Part shown: positions 14,876 through 22,647 of the stretch, one piece after another
Layout: each line of letters opens with the position of its first letter
How positions within the stretch are numbered: position 1 is the first letter of the stretch
DNA from: DASXYU01 sp036502295
GTDB taxonomy: Bacteria > Actinomycetota > Actinomycetes > Mycobacteriales > Jatrophihabitantaceae
Direction: 5' to 3'
NCBI GenBank assembly: GCA_036502295.1
Contig: DASXYU010000104.1
Span: 1-34,853 of the forward strand
DNA length: 34,853 nt
Made by a program: the position numbers and the translations under genes
The notes under the pieces: model-generated
What the model saw: only the letters and a program-made list of their open reading frames with translations
Told to the model about the DNA's origin: nothing
The model's database searches: none

Positions 14876-16402
14876 TCAGCCGATTGCGCCGACCTCGTCG
14901 AGCATCTCGGTCTCAAGGCGCGTGACTGCACTCGCAGCGACGGACTCGCGCATCGCGGCGAGGCGCGCCTTGGAGGGGAAGAACACCGCGGCCAAGACGC
15001 CGCCGGCGGCGAAGACGACCGCGCAGCTCAGAAAGACCACTGTGTAGCCGTGCGTCGCTGACGCGAAAGCGGATGTCCCGACGTGCGAGTGGGCGTAGGC
15101 GGTCGTCGCCGATGCGGCCATTGTGCTCAGTACTGCGGTCCCGATCGAGCCGCCTACCTGCTGCATCGTGCTGACCAGCGCTGATGCGACACCCGAGTCT
15201 TGCGGCTGCACGCCGGCGGTGGCGGTGTTCATCGAGGGCGACATGACCATGCCCATCGCCAAACCCATCAGGATCAACGCAGGCAGCACGCCACTTGCGT
15301 AGGAGGAGTGCACGTCCAGTCGCGAGAGGTAACCGAGGGCAAGGAAGCCGAGCGCCATGCCCACCGTGATGACGATGCGCGGGCCGAAGCGTGGCAGCGT
15401 GACGATGTTCGAGGTGTTCGAGCTGATCATCGCGCAGCCGATCATCGGCAGGAACGCCAACCCGGACATGGCCGGGCTGAAGCCCTTGACGATCTGCAGG
15501 TAGTACGTGAGGAAGAGGAACAGACCGAACATCGCGATCCCGGCGATGCCGACAGCGGCGAACGCCATGCCGCGGGATCGGTCGGCCACGACGCGCAGCG
15601 GCAGCAACGGTTGCTTCACCACGCGCTCGGCGAGCACGAAGCCGATCAAGAATGCACCACCCACGATGAGCGAGGTGATGGTGACGGGCGAGGCCCAGCC
15701 GTCAATCTCGGCCTGGGAAAAGCCGAACACCAGGCCGAACAGGCCGATCGCGGCGAGCGCGGTCCCAATGAAGTCGACGCGCGGGCGCACCGGCGGCTTG
15801 AGCTCGCTCATGTAGAGGACGGCGCCGATGAAGGCGGCCGCGGCGAACAGCACGTTGACGTACATGCACCAGCGCCATGACAGGTATTGGGTCAGTACCC
15901 CGCCGAGGATCAGGCCAACCGCGCCGCCACCCACGGCGACGGTGCCGAAGACGCCGAATGCCTTGCCGCGCTCACGCGGGTTGGAGAACGTGGCGATGAG
16001 TGTGCCCAGCGCAGCCGGGGCGAGCATGGCGCCGGCGACCCCCTGGATCGCGCGGGCGACGACGAGCACTCCGAAGGACGGTGCGGCGCCGCCGAGCGCC
16101 GAGGCTGCCGCGAACGCGACGAGCGCGATCAGAAAGATCCGCTTACGTCCGACGAGATCACCGACGCGCCCGCCCAGCAGCAGCAGGCTGCCGAAGGCGA
16201 GGGCATAGGCGGTGACGATCCACTGCCGCTGGCTGTCGCCGAAGGCGAGGTCGGCCTGTGCGGACGGCAGTGCGATGTTCACGACGGTCGCGTCGAGAAC
16301 GACCATGAGTTGCGCGATCGAGACGATGACGAGCACGAGCCAACGGCGCGAGCCCGCCTGCGCCTCGGGTGCCCTCCGCTCGGTGACTTCGTTAGCGGCC
16401 AT
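14876..16402 (-). CDS. DHA2-family (EmrB/QacA) MFS multidrug exporter
   Basis: This 508-residue, 14-TM drug:proton antiporter has motif A as LLLGGRVGDLVGRKR (about 74-88), the motif D region as VVLDATVVNIALPSAQ (about 34-49), and motif C as GAVGLILGGVLTQ (about 158-170). LSWRWCMYVNVLFA follows, the typical helix 5-6 signature. The C-terminal ending is charged. The start at 16402 overlaps the upstream MarR gene by 11 nt, so repressor and pump are one operon, a familiar arrangement in which a ligand of the repressor induces the pump. The substrate is not readable from sequence. Confidence 0.92.
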   Translation of the reverse strand: MAANEVTERRAPEAQAGSRRWLVLVIVSIAQLMVVLDATVVNIALPSAQADLAFGDSQRQWIVTAYALAFGSLLLLGGRVGDLVGRKRIFLIALVAFAAASALGGAAPSFGVLVVARAIQGVAGAMLAPAALGTLIATFSNPRERGKAFGVFGTVAVGGGAVGLILGGVLTQYLSWRWCMYVNVLFAAAAFIGAVLYMSELKPPVRPRVDFIGTALAAIGLFGLVFGFSQAEIDGWASPVTITSLIVGGAFLIGFVLAERVVKQPLLPLRVVADRSRGMAFAAVGIAGIAMFGLFLFLTYYLQIVKGFSPAMSGLAFLPMIGCAMISSNTSNIVTLPRFGPRIVITVGMALGFLALGYLSRLDVHSSYASGVLPALILMGLAMGMVMSPSMNTATAGVQPQDSGVASALVSTMQQVGGSIGTAVLSTMAASATTAYAHSHVGTSAFASATHGYTVVFLSCAVVFAAGGVLAAVFFPSKARLAAMRESVAASAVTRLETEMLDEVGAIG

Positions 16403-16844
16403 AGTCGGTGTCTCCTTGCGCGAGATTTGTACGAACGGCGGTGAGCAGCGACACGAGCTGCGCGCGCTCCGCTGGGCTCAGGACTCCGAAGATCTCGTCC
16501 ATCGTTTTGCTCCGGACGGTCATGGATGCATCGAAGGCGTCCCGGCCGGACGCCGTAAGCGCGACAATGCGAGCCCGCCGGTCATTCGGATCCTCGGTCC
16601 GGGTCACCAGCCCATCTCGTTCGAGACCGTCCACGGTCTCGGTGACTGATCGCGGCGCGAAGCCGAGCAGACCGGCCAAGGTGGCCTGGTTCATTGGACC
16701 GCCGGAGTCAAGCCGCATCAGCACCTTGGCTCGGGCCAGCGAGAGGCCGGCCGAGGACATCGCCTGGTCGACGATACGGTGCAGCTGGTGGTGCAGCTCC
16801 ATGTAGACCTGACCGGCATCGACTGACGAGACGGCCTTGGACAT
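16392..16844 (-). CDS. MarR-family transcriptional repressor
   Basis: This 150-residue winged-helix regulator has recognition helices NQATLAGLLGFAPRSVTETVDGLERDGLV (about 53-81) and a wing TEDPNDRRARIVALT (about 84-98) holding the conserved D-x-R-x-R pattern. Amphipathic N- and C-terminal helices serve dimerisation. The ATG at 16844 follows GGAAGG at good spacing; a longer in-frame start at 16874 lacks such a site. It overlaps the exporter by 11 nt and probably represses its own operon. A palindromic site lies 46-87 nt upstream (16890-16931). Confidence 0.9.
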   Translation of the reverse strand: MSKAVSSVDAGQVYMELHHQLHRIVDQAMSSAGLSLARAKVLMRLDSGGPMNQATLAGLLGFAPRSVTETVDGLERDGLVTRTEDPNDRRARIVALTASGRDAFDASMTVRSKTMDEIFGVLSPAERAQLVSLLTAVRTNLAQGDTDYGR

Positions 16845-16889
16845 GCGACCACACCTTCCACGGGATGCTGACAAGAATAATAAGGAACT

Positions 16890-16931
16890 ACCTCACCATG
16901 ATACTCCTCATTGTGAGGTGCCTCATTATCG
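16890..16931. promoter_or_regulatory. MarR operator/promoter candidate with nested inverted repeats
   Basis: This AT-rich stretch stands out from its surroundings. A perfect palindrome CCTCA-TTG-TGAGG lies at 16906-16918. A wider pair, ACCTCAC (16890-16896) and GTGAGGT (16913-16919), and a third CCTCA at 16921-16925 add to it. The size and position fit a MarR dimer site with a second overlapping site. Confidence 0.6.
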
Positions 16932-17046
16932 GACGATGCACGGAGTGAAGGCATCAAGGGACCGGACGGCACTAGCATCGAGGTGCCGTCGGCCGTGGCC
17001 GGAACGGTGCCCGCTGGCGAGCCCGCAGGCGGAGGGACGAGCGGAT

Positions 17047-17385
17047 TCCTACGTCTACGCGCTGCACTCGCGGCTGTCGCAGCTGTTCAGCGATGCCGCC
17101 CACGACGGGATCGTGCCGCGCAATCCGTGCTCGCGTCGGACGTCACCCGGCACCGGCAAGCCGCGGCCGTACGTCGCGACCACGGCGCAGGTGTGGGAGC
17201 TCTATGCGATAGTGCCGGTCGGTATCCGGCCGGCGATCCTGCTTGGCGTGTGCGTCGGGCTACGACTCGCCGAAGCTGCGGCGTTACGACCTGCGGACGT
17301 CGACTTCATGCGTGGAATCGTCTCCCCGGCGATCCAGTGGCCGGCAGACCCGCTGAGGTCCGAGACGAGCCGGTGTGCACGTTGA
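17047..17385 (+). pseudogene. Tyrosine recombinase (integrase) fragment
   Basis: From about 17047 the frame encodes the end of a core-binding domain (SYVYALHSRLSQLFSDAAHD, then GIVPRNPCSRRTSPGTGKPR) and the start of a catalytic domain (TTAQVWELYAIVPVGIRPAI, then LLGVCVGLRLAEAAALRPAD). The box I Arg is at about 17263. It continues to IQWPADPLRSETSR, where homologues go on to the H-x-x-R and Tyr motifs; here the frame ends at 17383-17385. The N-terminal SAM-like half and both later catalytic boxes are missing. An in-frame ATG exists at 16837, but it lies in the operator of the MarR operon and codes unrelated residues. This is a dead integrase of the phage/ICE type and evidence of past insertion at this place. 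Confidence 0.8.
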
Positions 17386-17452
17386 GGTGCTGCCGGGAAG
17401 CATCGACGCCTATTTCGAGGTCGTCGAGCGCAACACCCTCGCCACGAACTGA
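17375..17452 (+). pseudogene. C-terminal coding remnant of unknown gene
   Basis: In the +1 frame relative to the integrase relic, 25 codons (starting VHVEVLPGSIDAYFEV, ending ERNTLATN-stop) have coding-like composition and end 14 nt before a strong terminator. I do not recognise the parent gene. It looks like the last exon-like scrap of a gene whose body was removed when the integrase fragment was joined here. Confidence 0.4.
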
Positions 17453-17466
17453 CGCCGTAAGTCACC

Positions 17467-17496
17467 AGAAGGTCCGGCCGATCGGCCGGACCTTCT
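17467..17496 (+). terminator. Rho-independent terminator
   Basis: A perfect 13-bp stem AGAAGGTCCGGCC (17467-17479) / GGCCGGACCTTCT (17484-17496) with GATC loop is followed by TCGTTGT. It is the best terminator in the window and ends transcription from the remnant at 17375-17452. Confidence 0.85.
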
Positions 17497-17815
17497 TCGT
17501 TGTCGCGCTGCGGAATCTGTCGTCTCGCTGCTCGACTGTCCGCGATGCCCGAGTCGCGTCAAGACACCCCACGCGCTCGAAGACCAGGTGGACGGCGGAA
17601 GGGGGGTGGTGCCGGCCTCCGGCCGGACCGCGGGAGGGTGCGGGTCTTCGCGTCGTTGTAAAAGGCGCCTTGCGACGCTGCGCGTCTGCGTGCGGCAGCC
17701 CTTGACAACGCCGCTGCGTCCCAAAGACTTGGCGGCTGTTCCGGCCGATGGTCAGGCTGCGAGCTTAGCAAGCGTACAGTCCGCCCTCGCTGGTGGCGGA
17801 AAGGCCGGCCGGCTA
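17497..17815. other. Non-coding interval after the integrase relic
   Basis: No gene, tRNA or clear transposase remnant is seen in these 319 nt. It holds a short perfect hairpin CCGGCC-TCC-GGCCGG (17612-17626) and a less GC-biased stretch. Open frames here lack ribosome sites and family resemblance. It separates the core-like genes on the left from the catabolic region on the right. Confidence 0.5.
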
Positions 17816-18556
17816 TCAGCGACCGAGGTCGCGTTCGACCGCGTCTGCCGAGGCGCGAGCCAGTTCCACTGCAGCCTCAAGCTGTGCGTCGTCCATATGT
17901 GCCCGCAGCGCCGAAACGTGCACCGCAGCGGTCAACTGGTCGTTGCTGTCCAGGATGGGGAGGGCAATCCCGACGATGCCCGGAATGGCTTCCTCGCGGC
18001 TCGCTGCCCATCCTCGTTCCCGGATGGTCGCGAGTTCGGCGCGCAGCGCGTCACGGGTGGTGAGGGTGTACTCGGTCAGCTTGGGTCGCGGCCCGTCGAG
18101 CATCTTCTTCTCCAGTCGCGGATGGAAGGCGCTGAACAACTTGCCGACTGCCGTGGCGTGCAGAAACAGCTCCTGCCCCAGCCTGATCTCGACAGCGACC
18201 GAACCACCGCTGGGGAAACGCTCGACATAGACGACTCGGGTCCCCAGACGCACTGCAAGATAGACGTCAGAATTGACGGCCCGCGCGAGTTCCGCCAAAT
18301 GTTTGCGCGCCACGGTGCCGACCTCAAGGCCGTCGACGGTGCGGATACCGAGCCGGACGAGCCGGGTGCCCACCGAGTAGCGCGGGCCTTCGCTAGCAAC
18401 GACGACGTCGGCGGCGACGAGGCGTTGAAGCAGGTTGTGGGCGCTAGACAGCGGCAAGTTGAGTCGCTTGCTCACCTCGGTCACGCTCATACCGGTTCGA
18501 TGGGTGGCTAGGAGCTCAAGTACGTCGAACAGCCGTGCGACACGGTCGCCGCTCAT
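17816..18556 (-). CDS. IclR-family transcriptional regulator
   Basis: The 246 residues from the ATG at 18556 hold an N-terminal winged helix-turn-helix (about 5-65: RVARLFDVLELLATHRTGMS, then VTEVSKRLNLPLSSAHNLLQ) and an effector-binding IclR domain (about 75-240). The latter has LHATAVGKLFSAF, GWAASREEAIPGIVGIALPI and DNDQLTAAVHVSALRAHM-like segments, all standard. The start is uncertain: the ATG has GGAGGGG only 2 nt away, TTG at 18571 has AGGAAGG at 10 nt, and a GTG at 18691 would add 45 residues. It is the last minus-strand gene, 170 nt after the acyl-CoA dehydrogenase, and is the only regulator in the catabolic region. It is the best candidate to sense the substrate or a CoA/acid intermediate. 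Confidence 0.88.
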   Translation of the reverse strand: MSGDRVARLFDVLELLATHRTGMSVTEVSKRLNLPLSSAHNLLQRLVAADVVVASEGPRYSVGTRLVRLGIRTVDGLEVGTVARKHLAELARAVNSDVYLAVRLGTRVVYVERFPSGGSVAVEIRLGQELFLHATAVGKLFSAFHPRLEKKMLDGPRPKLTEYTLTTRDALRAELATIRERGWAASREEAIPGIVGIALPILDSNDQLTAAVHVSALRAHMDDAQLEAAVELARASADAVERDLGR

Positions 18557-18726
18557 CCCCTCCGAGGGAGCCAAGTCGCGTGTCCCTTCCTGCTGCTCAG
18601 GCGTATCGGTGCCGGGCTGGTCCGCTTCGGCGCTAGCACTTCGGCACCAGCCGAAAGTTGATTCGAGATTAGCGCACAACAAGACAAACACCGTTCACCA
18701 CGGCGACGACCGATCAGAGCATCTCG

Positions 18727-19881
18727 CTAGCGTTTGTCCTTCGGGAACAGGCTTCTGCCGATGATCTGCTTCATCACTTCTATGGCGCCGCCGCCGACCC
18801 GCGCCATACGTGCGTCGACGAAGGCCCGCGCGATCGGGTACTCCCACATGTAGCCCCAGCCGCCGAACAGCTGTAAACACTCGTCCATCACTCGGCCCTG
18901 CAATTGGGTGGTGACCATCTTGAGCTTGGCAGCATCGACCGCGTCGAGTTCACCGCGGACGTGGAGTTCGATACAGCGATCCAGGAAGACCCGCTGGGCC
19001 AGCACTTCGGAGTGCAGTTGGGCGAGCGAGAACTGAGTGTTCTGAAAGTCGGCCAGCATCTGCCCGAACATCGGACGGTTGCGCGCATAGTCGATCGTCC
19101 ACTCGATAGCGGCTTCCGATGACGTCACCGCGCGGATGGCCTGGATCAGCCGTTCCTGAGCCAGTTCGGTCATCAAGTGGTAGAAGCCACGGCCCTCACC
19201 GCCCAGCAGGTTGGCGACCGGGATGCGCATGTCCGAGAAAAACAACTCCGCCGTGTCCTGCGCCCTGCAGCCGATCTTGTCCAGTTTCCGGCCACGGTCG
19301 AAGCCGGGTGTGCTGGTGTCGACCAGCAACAGGCTCACGCCTTTGGCGCCACGCTGCTCGTTGGTGCGGCAGGCGAGCACGAGTAGATCAGCGGTGTGGC
19401 CGCTGGTGATGAACACTTTCTGGCCGTTGACGACGTACTCGTCGCCTTCCAGACGCGCCGAGGTGGTCAGGTTCTGCAGATCGCTGCCGCCGCTGGGTTC
19501 GCTCATGCCGACGGCCGAGACCACCTCGCCTGATGCCATGCGTGGCAGCCACTGCTGCTTCTGCTCCTCGGTCCCGAAATGCAGGATGTACGGAGCGACA
19601 ATCTCGGACTGCAAGTAGAACGTCGGGGCCATCGCCCCGACCCGGGCCATCTCCTCGGTCATGATCACGCTGTGCAGGAAGTCACCACCGGGCCCGCCGT
19701 ACTGCTCGGGCACAGTCGGGCATAGCAGGCCCATGCGTCCGGCCTCCAGCCAGACCCCACGCGGGACCACACCGTCCTTTTCCCACTGCGCATAGTGCGG
19801 GGTGATTTCCTTGGCGATGAAGCGCTGGACCGACTCGCGGAACAGTTCGTGATCGCTGTCGAAGAGGGTCCTGGGAATCAT
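18727..19881 (-). CDS. Acyl-CoA dehydrogenase
   Basis: This 384-residue FAD enzyme of normal family length has an N-terminal helical domain, the middle-domain FAD signature VSAVGMSEPSGGSDLQNLTT (about 121-140), VNGQKVFITSG (151-161), then the C-terminal helical bundle. The likely catalytic Glu243 is in TELAQERLIQA, the isovaleryl/long-chain-type position, while the MCAD position near residue 363 reads GGG. FGGWGYMWEYPIARAFVDAR (339-358) is a hallmark. It oxidises an acyl-CoA to the enoyl-CoA. By analogy with LvaC or ACAD10/11 it might instead remove phosphate from a phospho-acyl-CoA made by the APH-type kinase at 28126. It is coupled to the CaiB gene by ATGA overlap and is the last gene of the operon. 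Confidence 0.92.
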   Translation of the reverse strand: MIPRTLFDSDHELFRESVQRFIAKEITPHYAQWEKDGVVPRGVWLEAGRMGLLCPTVPEQYGGPGGDFLHSVIMTEEMARVGAMAPTFYLQSEIVAPYILHFGTEEQKQQWLPRMASGEVVSAVGMSEPSGGSDLQNLTTSARLEGDEYVVNGQKVFITSGHTADLLVLACRTNEQRGAKGVSLLLVDTSTPGFDRGRKLDKIGCRAQDTAELFFSDMRIPVANLLGGEGRGFYHLMTELAQERLIQAIRAVTSSEAAIEWTIDYARNRPMFGQMLADFQNTQFSLAQLHSEVLAQRVFLDRCIELHVRGELDAVDAAKLKMVTTQLQGRVMDECLQLFGGWGYMWEYPIARAFVDARMARVGGGAIEVMKQIIGRSLFPKDKR

Positions 19882-21101
19882 GGGGTCTGCTCCACTCGAT
19901 CGATCAAGTCGTTCGTCACCCCGTGCTCGGTCAGGACCTCGCGGGTGTGCTCGCCCAAGCGCGGGGGCAGGCGGCGGATCGCCGCCGGGGACTCGGACAG
20001 CGCAAGCGGGCTACGCGGGAACCGCTGCGCCTCTCCGTTGGGGCTGGTGAGCCACTGCCAGAAACCGACCTTCTCCAAATGCGGGTCGGTCAGCAGGTCC
20101 TCAAGGGTGTTCACTGCAGCGAACGGGATGTCCTCGTGCTCGAGTATGGCGATCCACTCGGCGCTCGTGCGCTGCGTCAACTGCTCCTTCAAATCGCCCC
20201 ACACCAGTTCGACGTTCTCCTGACGTCCGCGCAGGGTGACGAATGCCGGGTCATCGACGCGGTCCTGCCGACCAATGAGCTCGTAGAAGCGCTTCCAGTT
20301 GGCGTCGGTGTAGGGCATCACTGCCAGGTAGGAGTCCTTCGTGGCGAACGGCCGCCGCGATGCGGTCGCGACCGGTGGGTACCCCATCGGCCCGAGCGCC
20401 GGCCGCACAGCTTCACCCCACAGGTGCTCGATCAGCGTGAAGGACGTGGTGGTCTCGAACATTGGGACGTTGACCGCCTGTCCGCGGCCGGTGCGCAGCC
20501 GGTGGATCAAGGCCGTCGCGATGGCGTACGCGGCGTGCACCGCGGTGATCTTGTCGGCCAGGATGGTCGGCACATAGCGGGGCTCGCCAGTGACTACGGT
20601 CTGCAGCATCGCCAGCCCCGCCAGTGACTGCACGACATCGTCGTAGGCGGCCTTTCCGGCGTACGGACCGTCCGCGCCGAACCCTTCGAGCTGACAGGTG
20701 ACGATCGACGGGTTGAGTTGCGACAGCGTGGCGTGGTCCAGGCCAAGCCGGGCGGCCGCGGTCGGTCGGATGGAGGTGACCAGCACGTCGGCGCCCGCGA
20801 CGAGCGTGCCGAACACGCCGCGCTGTTCCTCGTTCTTGAGGTCCAACACCACACTGCGCTTGTTCCGGTTGCACCCTAAGAACAACGCGCCCATCTTCTC
20901 CGATCGTTGAGGTCCGATCCGCCGGGTCAGGTCGCCGACCGGATCCTCCACCTTGATGATGTCCGCACCCATGTCGCCCAGCAACTGTGTGGTCATCGGG
21001 CCCAGCACGATCGAAGCGCACTCGATAACCCGAAAACCCGTCAACGGGCCCTGAGCAACGTCCGCGGTCACGGTCGACTCGCCCGTAGGCGCCGCCCTCA
21101 C
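19878..21101 (-). CDS. CaiB/BaiF family III CoA-transferase (first copy)
   Basis: This 407-residue enzyme transfers CoA between acids or racemises 2-methylacyl-CoA. The N-terminal domain holds VIECASIVLGPMTTQLLGDM and GADIIKVEDPVGDLTRRIGP (about 25-64), NRNKRSVVLDLKN (78-90), LVTSIRPTAAARLGLD and the catalytic Asp154 in AAYDDVVQSLAGLAM. HAAYAIATALIHRLRTGRGQ and the C-terminal PPRLGEHTREVLTEHGV ending are complete. The start GTG at 21101 overlaps the DUF35 stop as GTGA, and its stop overlaps the dehydrogenase ATG, so it is locked between them. It might activate the operon substrate at the expense of another acyl-CoA. A shorter second family member sits at 30787-31809. Confidence 0.92.
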   Translation of the reverse strand: MRAAPTGESTVTADVAQGPLTGFRVIECASIVLGPMTTQLLGDMGADIIKVEDPVGDLTRRIGPQRSEKMGALFLGCNRNKRSVVLDLKNEEQRGVFGTLVAGADVLVTSIRPTAAARLGLDHATLSQLNPSIVTCQLEGFGADGPYAGKAAYDDVVQSLAGLAMLQTVVTGEPRYVPTILADKITAVHAAYAIATALIHRLRTGRGQAVNVPMFETTTSFTLIEHLWGEAVRPALGPMGYPPVATASRRPFATKDSYLAVMPYTDANWKRFYELIGRQDRVDDPAFVTLRGRQENVELVWGDLKEQLTQRTSAEWIAILEHEDIPFAAVNTLEDLLTDPHLEKVGFWQWLTSPNGEAQRFPRSPLALSESPAAIRRLPPRLGEHTREVLTEHGVTNDLIDRVEQTP

Positions 21102-21478
21102 GAGTCCGCCACCACGAACGTCGGTCCGGGTCGTCCCTGGGTGTCCGGAGTGAAGGTGAGCTGCACGCGCAACTGCGGACGCAGCTCGACGTCGTTAGAC
21201 AGCCGACCAAGCACGCGAACGCCGTCGGTCATGTCGACAGTGACCAGTGTGTAGGGCACGTCGCTTGTCACGGATGGGTCGAAGACGTGATGGCTGACGG
21301 TCCAGCTGTGCACAGTGCCCGACAACGATGCCTCATAGGGTGACCAGTCGAAGCTTTGGCAGGCACTGCAGATGATCCGCGGATAGTGACGTAGCGTGCC
21401 GCACCGATCGCAGCGTTGGATCACTAGCTTGCCCTGTTCGGCGCCTGCCCAGTAGGCCGCCGAGATCTTCTCGCTCAT
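21098..21478 (-). CDS. DUF35 / Zn-ribbon-OB-fold acyl-CoA-binding partner protein
   Basis: This 126-residue protein has a rubredoxin-like Zn ribbon with Cys23, Cys26, Cys37 and Cys40 (CDRCG...CSAC), followed by an OB-fold (GTVHSWTVSHHVF, PYTLVTVDMTDGVRVLGRL). These proteins pair with thiolase-like enzymes or MaoC/hydratase domains. In steroid side-chain degradation the ChsH2 DUF35 domain is needed by the Ltp2 aldolase. The gene overlaps the thiolase stop by ATGA and the CaiB start by GTGA, so co-translation with the thiolase is built in. It most likely forms a hetero-oligomer with that thiolase. Confidence 0.9.
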   Translation of the reverse strand: MSEKISAAYWAGAEQGKLVIQRCDRCGTLRHYPRIICSACQSFDWSPYEASLSGTVHSWTVSHHVFDPSVTSDVPYTLVTVDMTDGVRVLGRLSNDVELRPQLRVQLTFTPDTQGRPGPTFVVADS

Positions 21479-22647
21479 TGTCCTGCCGCCATGATTGCCA
21501 CTCCTCCGTCGCCCTGGTCGCCGTAGCCTGTGGCCAGGCCGACCTGGGCGCCTTCGACCTGCCTGCGCTCGCCGTGCCCGCGCAACTGTCGGACCAGCTC
21601 GACGATGTGGTTCATGCCCAGCATGTGCGCCTGCGACAGCAGCCCGCCGTGGGTGTTGACCGGCATGCTGCCGCCTAGGCCGAGACGTCCATCTGACACG
21701 TACGGGCCTCCCTCGCCCTTCTTACAGAAGCCCAGATCTTCCAGTTGACACAGCACGACCCAGGTGAAGCAGTCGTAGATCTCGGCGACCTGAATGTCGT
21801 CCCGGGTCACTCCGGCCTGCCCGAAGGCGATGTCGGCAGCTTTCGCGACGCCGACCCGGGTGAGGTCCGGTCGCTGGGTGATCGAGCTGGGAGAATCGGG
21901 GTGACCCATCGCAATGCCCAGCAGGTCGACGGGCGGCTGGGCGAGATCGCGGGCCCGTTGCGTCGACGTGACGACAAATGCCGCACCGCCGTCGCTCTCA
22001 AGGCTGCAGTCGAACAGCCGGAACGGGTCGGTGATCATCCGCGAGCTCTTATGATCGGCGACGGTCATCGGCTTGCGCATGATGGCGTTCTCGTTGAGCA
22101 TCGCGTGCTGCCGGGTGGTGACCGCGATATGGGCCAACTGCTCGCTCGTCGTGCCGTAGGTGTTCATGTGTCGGCGCGCCATGGGCGCGTACAACTGGGC
22201 TGGGGCGATGTTGCCGATGGGCCGCTCGTACTCGGACACGAAGTGGAACTGCGGCATCTGGTGGATACGCACTCCGGCGCGGTCACCGCTGCTGACATTG
22301 CGACCCGAAGGCACCAACACTGCTGTGCAGACACCGGCCGAAATGGCCGCGGCCGCAGCCTGCAGCGCGCCGATGCCACTCGCACCGCCGTGCGGGATCA
22401 GGGCCGAGAACCGCAGATCGGTGATGCCGAGGTTGGTGATGTAGTCCTCGGCCGGTGACCCGGTGATGCCGATGGGGATCACGCCGTCGATATCGCTGGG
22501 CTTAAGGCCCGCGTCCGCGATCGCAGCCAGTGAGGCTTCGAACTGCAGATGGGCGGCGGACTTTGACGACGCGCGCTCGTACCGGGTCTCACCGATTCCG
22601 GCGATCGCGGCCGAGCGATGCAACGGCACGTTGGTCGAGCCGATCAT
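21475..22647 (-). CDS. SCP2-type thiolase / lipid-transfer thiolase-like (possible retro-aldolase)
   Basis: This 390-residue thiolase-fold protein has AAIAGIGETRYERAS at the N-terminus, EIYDCFTWVVLCQLEDLGFC (289-308), PVNTHGGLLSQAHMLGMNH (329-347, with His333) and GYGDQGDGGVAIM at the end. Where degradative thiolases have a nucleophilic Cys, the aligned segment reads SALIPHGGASGIGALQAA (81-98), without Cys. Many SCP2-type family members show this, including Ltp2, which does retro-aldol cleavage together with a DUF35 partner. Since a DUF35 gene follows with ATGA overlap, carbon-carbon cleavage by aldol chemistry rather than CoA thiolysis is a sensible inference. It is coupled upstream to the monooxygenase gene, also by ATGA. 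Confidence 0.88.
   Translation of the reverse strand: MIGSTNVPLHRSAAIAGIGETRYERASSKSAAHLQFEASLAAIADAGLKPSDIDGVIPIGITGSPAEDYITNLGITDLRFSALIPHGGASGIGALQAAAAAISAGVCTAVLVPSGRNVSSGDRAGVRIHQMPQFHFVSEYERPIGNIAPAQLYAPMARRHMNTYGTTSEQLAHIAVTTRQHAMLNENAIMRKPMTVADHKSSRMITDPFRLFDCSLESDGGAAFVVTSTQRARDLAQPPVDLLGIAMGHPDSPSSITQRPDLTRVGVAKAADIAFGQAGVTRDDIQVAEIYDCFTWVVLCQLEDLGFCKKGEGGPYVSDGRLGLGGSMPVNTHGGLLSQAHMLGMNHIVELVRQLRGHGERRQVEGAQVGLATGYGDQGDGGVAIMAAGQ

Noticed and set aside
16837..17046. N-terminal part of the integrase frame from ATG 16837
   Set aside because: It covers the MarR operator and the 5' end of the MarR gene on the other strand and does not look like an integrase N-terminal domain.
17497..17815. 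Possible transposase remnant or tRNA attachment site
   Set aside because: I could not fold a tRNA or find a transposase motif on either strand; only short GC hairpins are seen.
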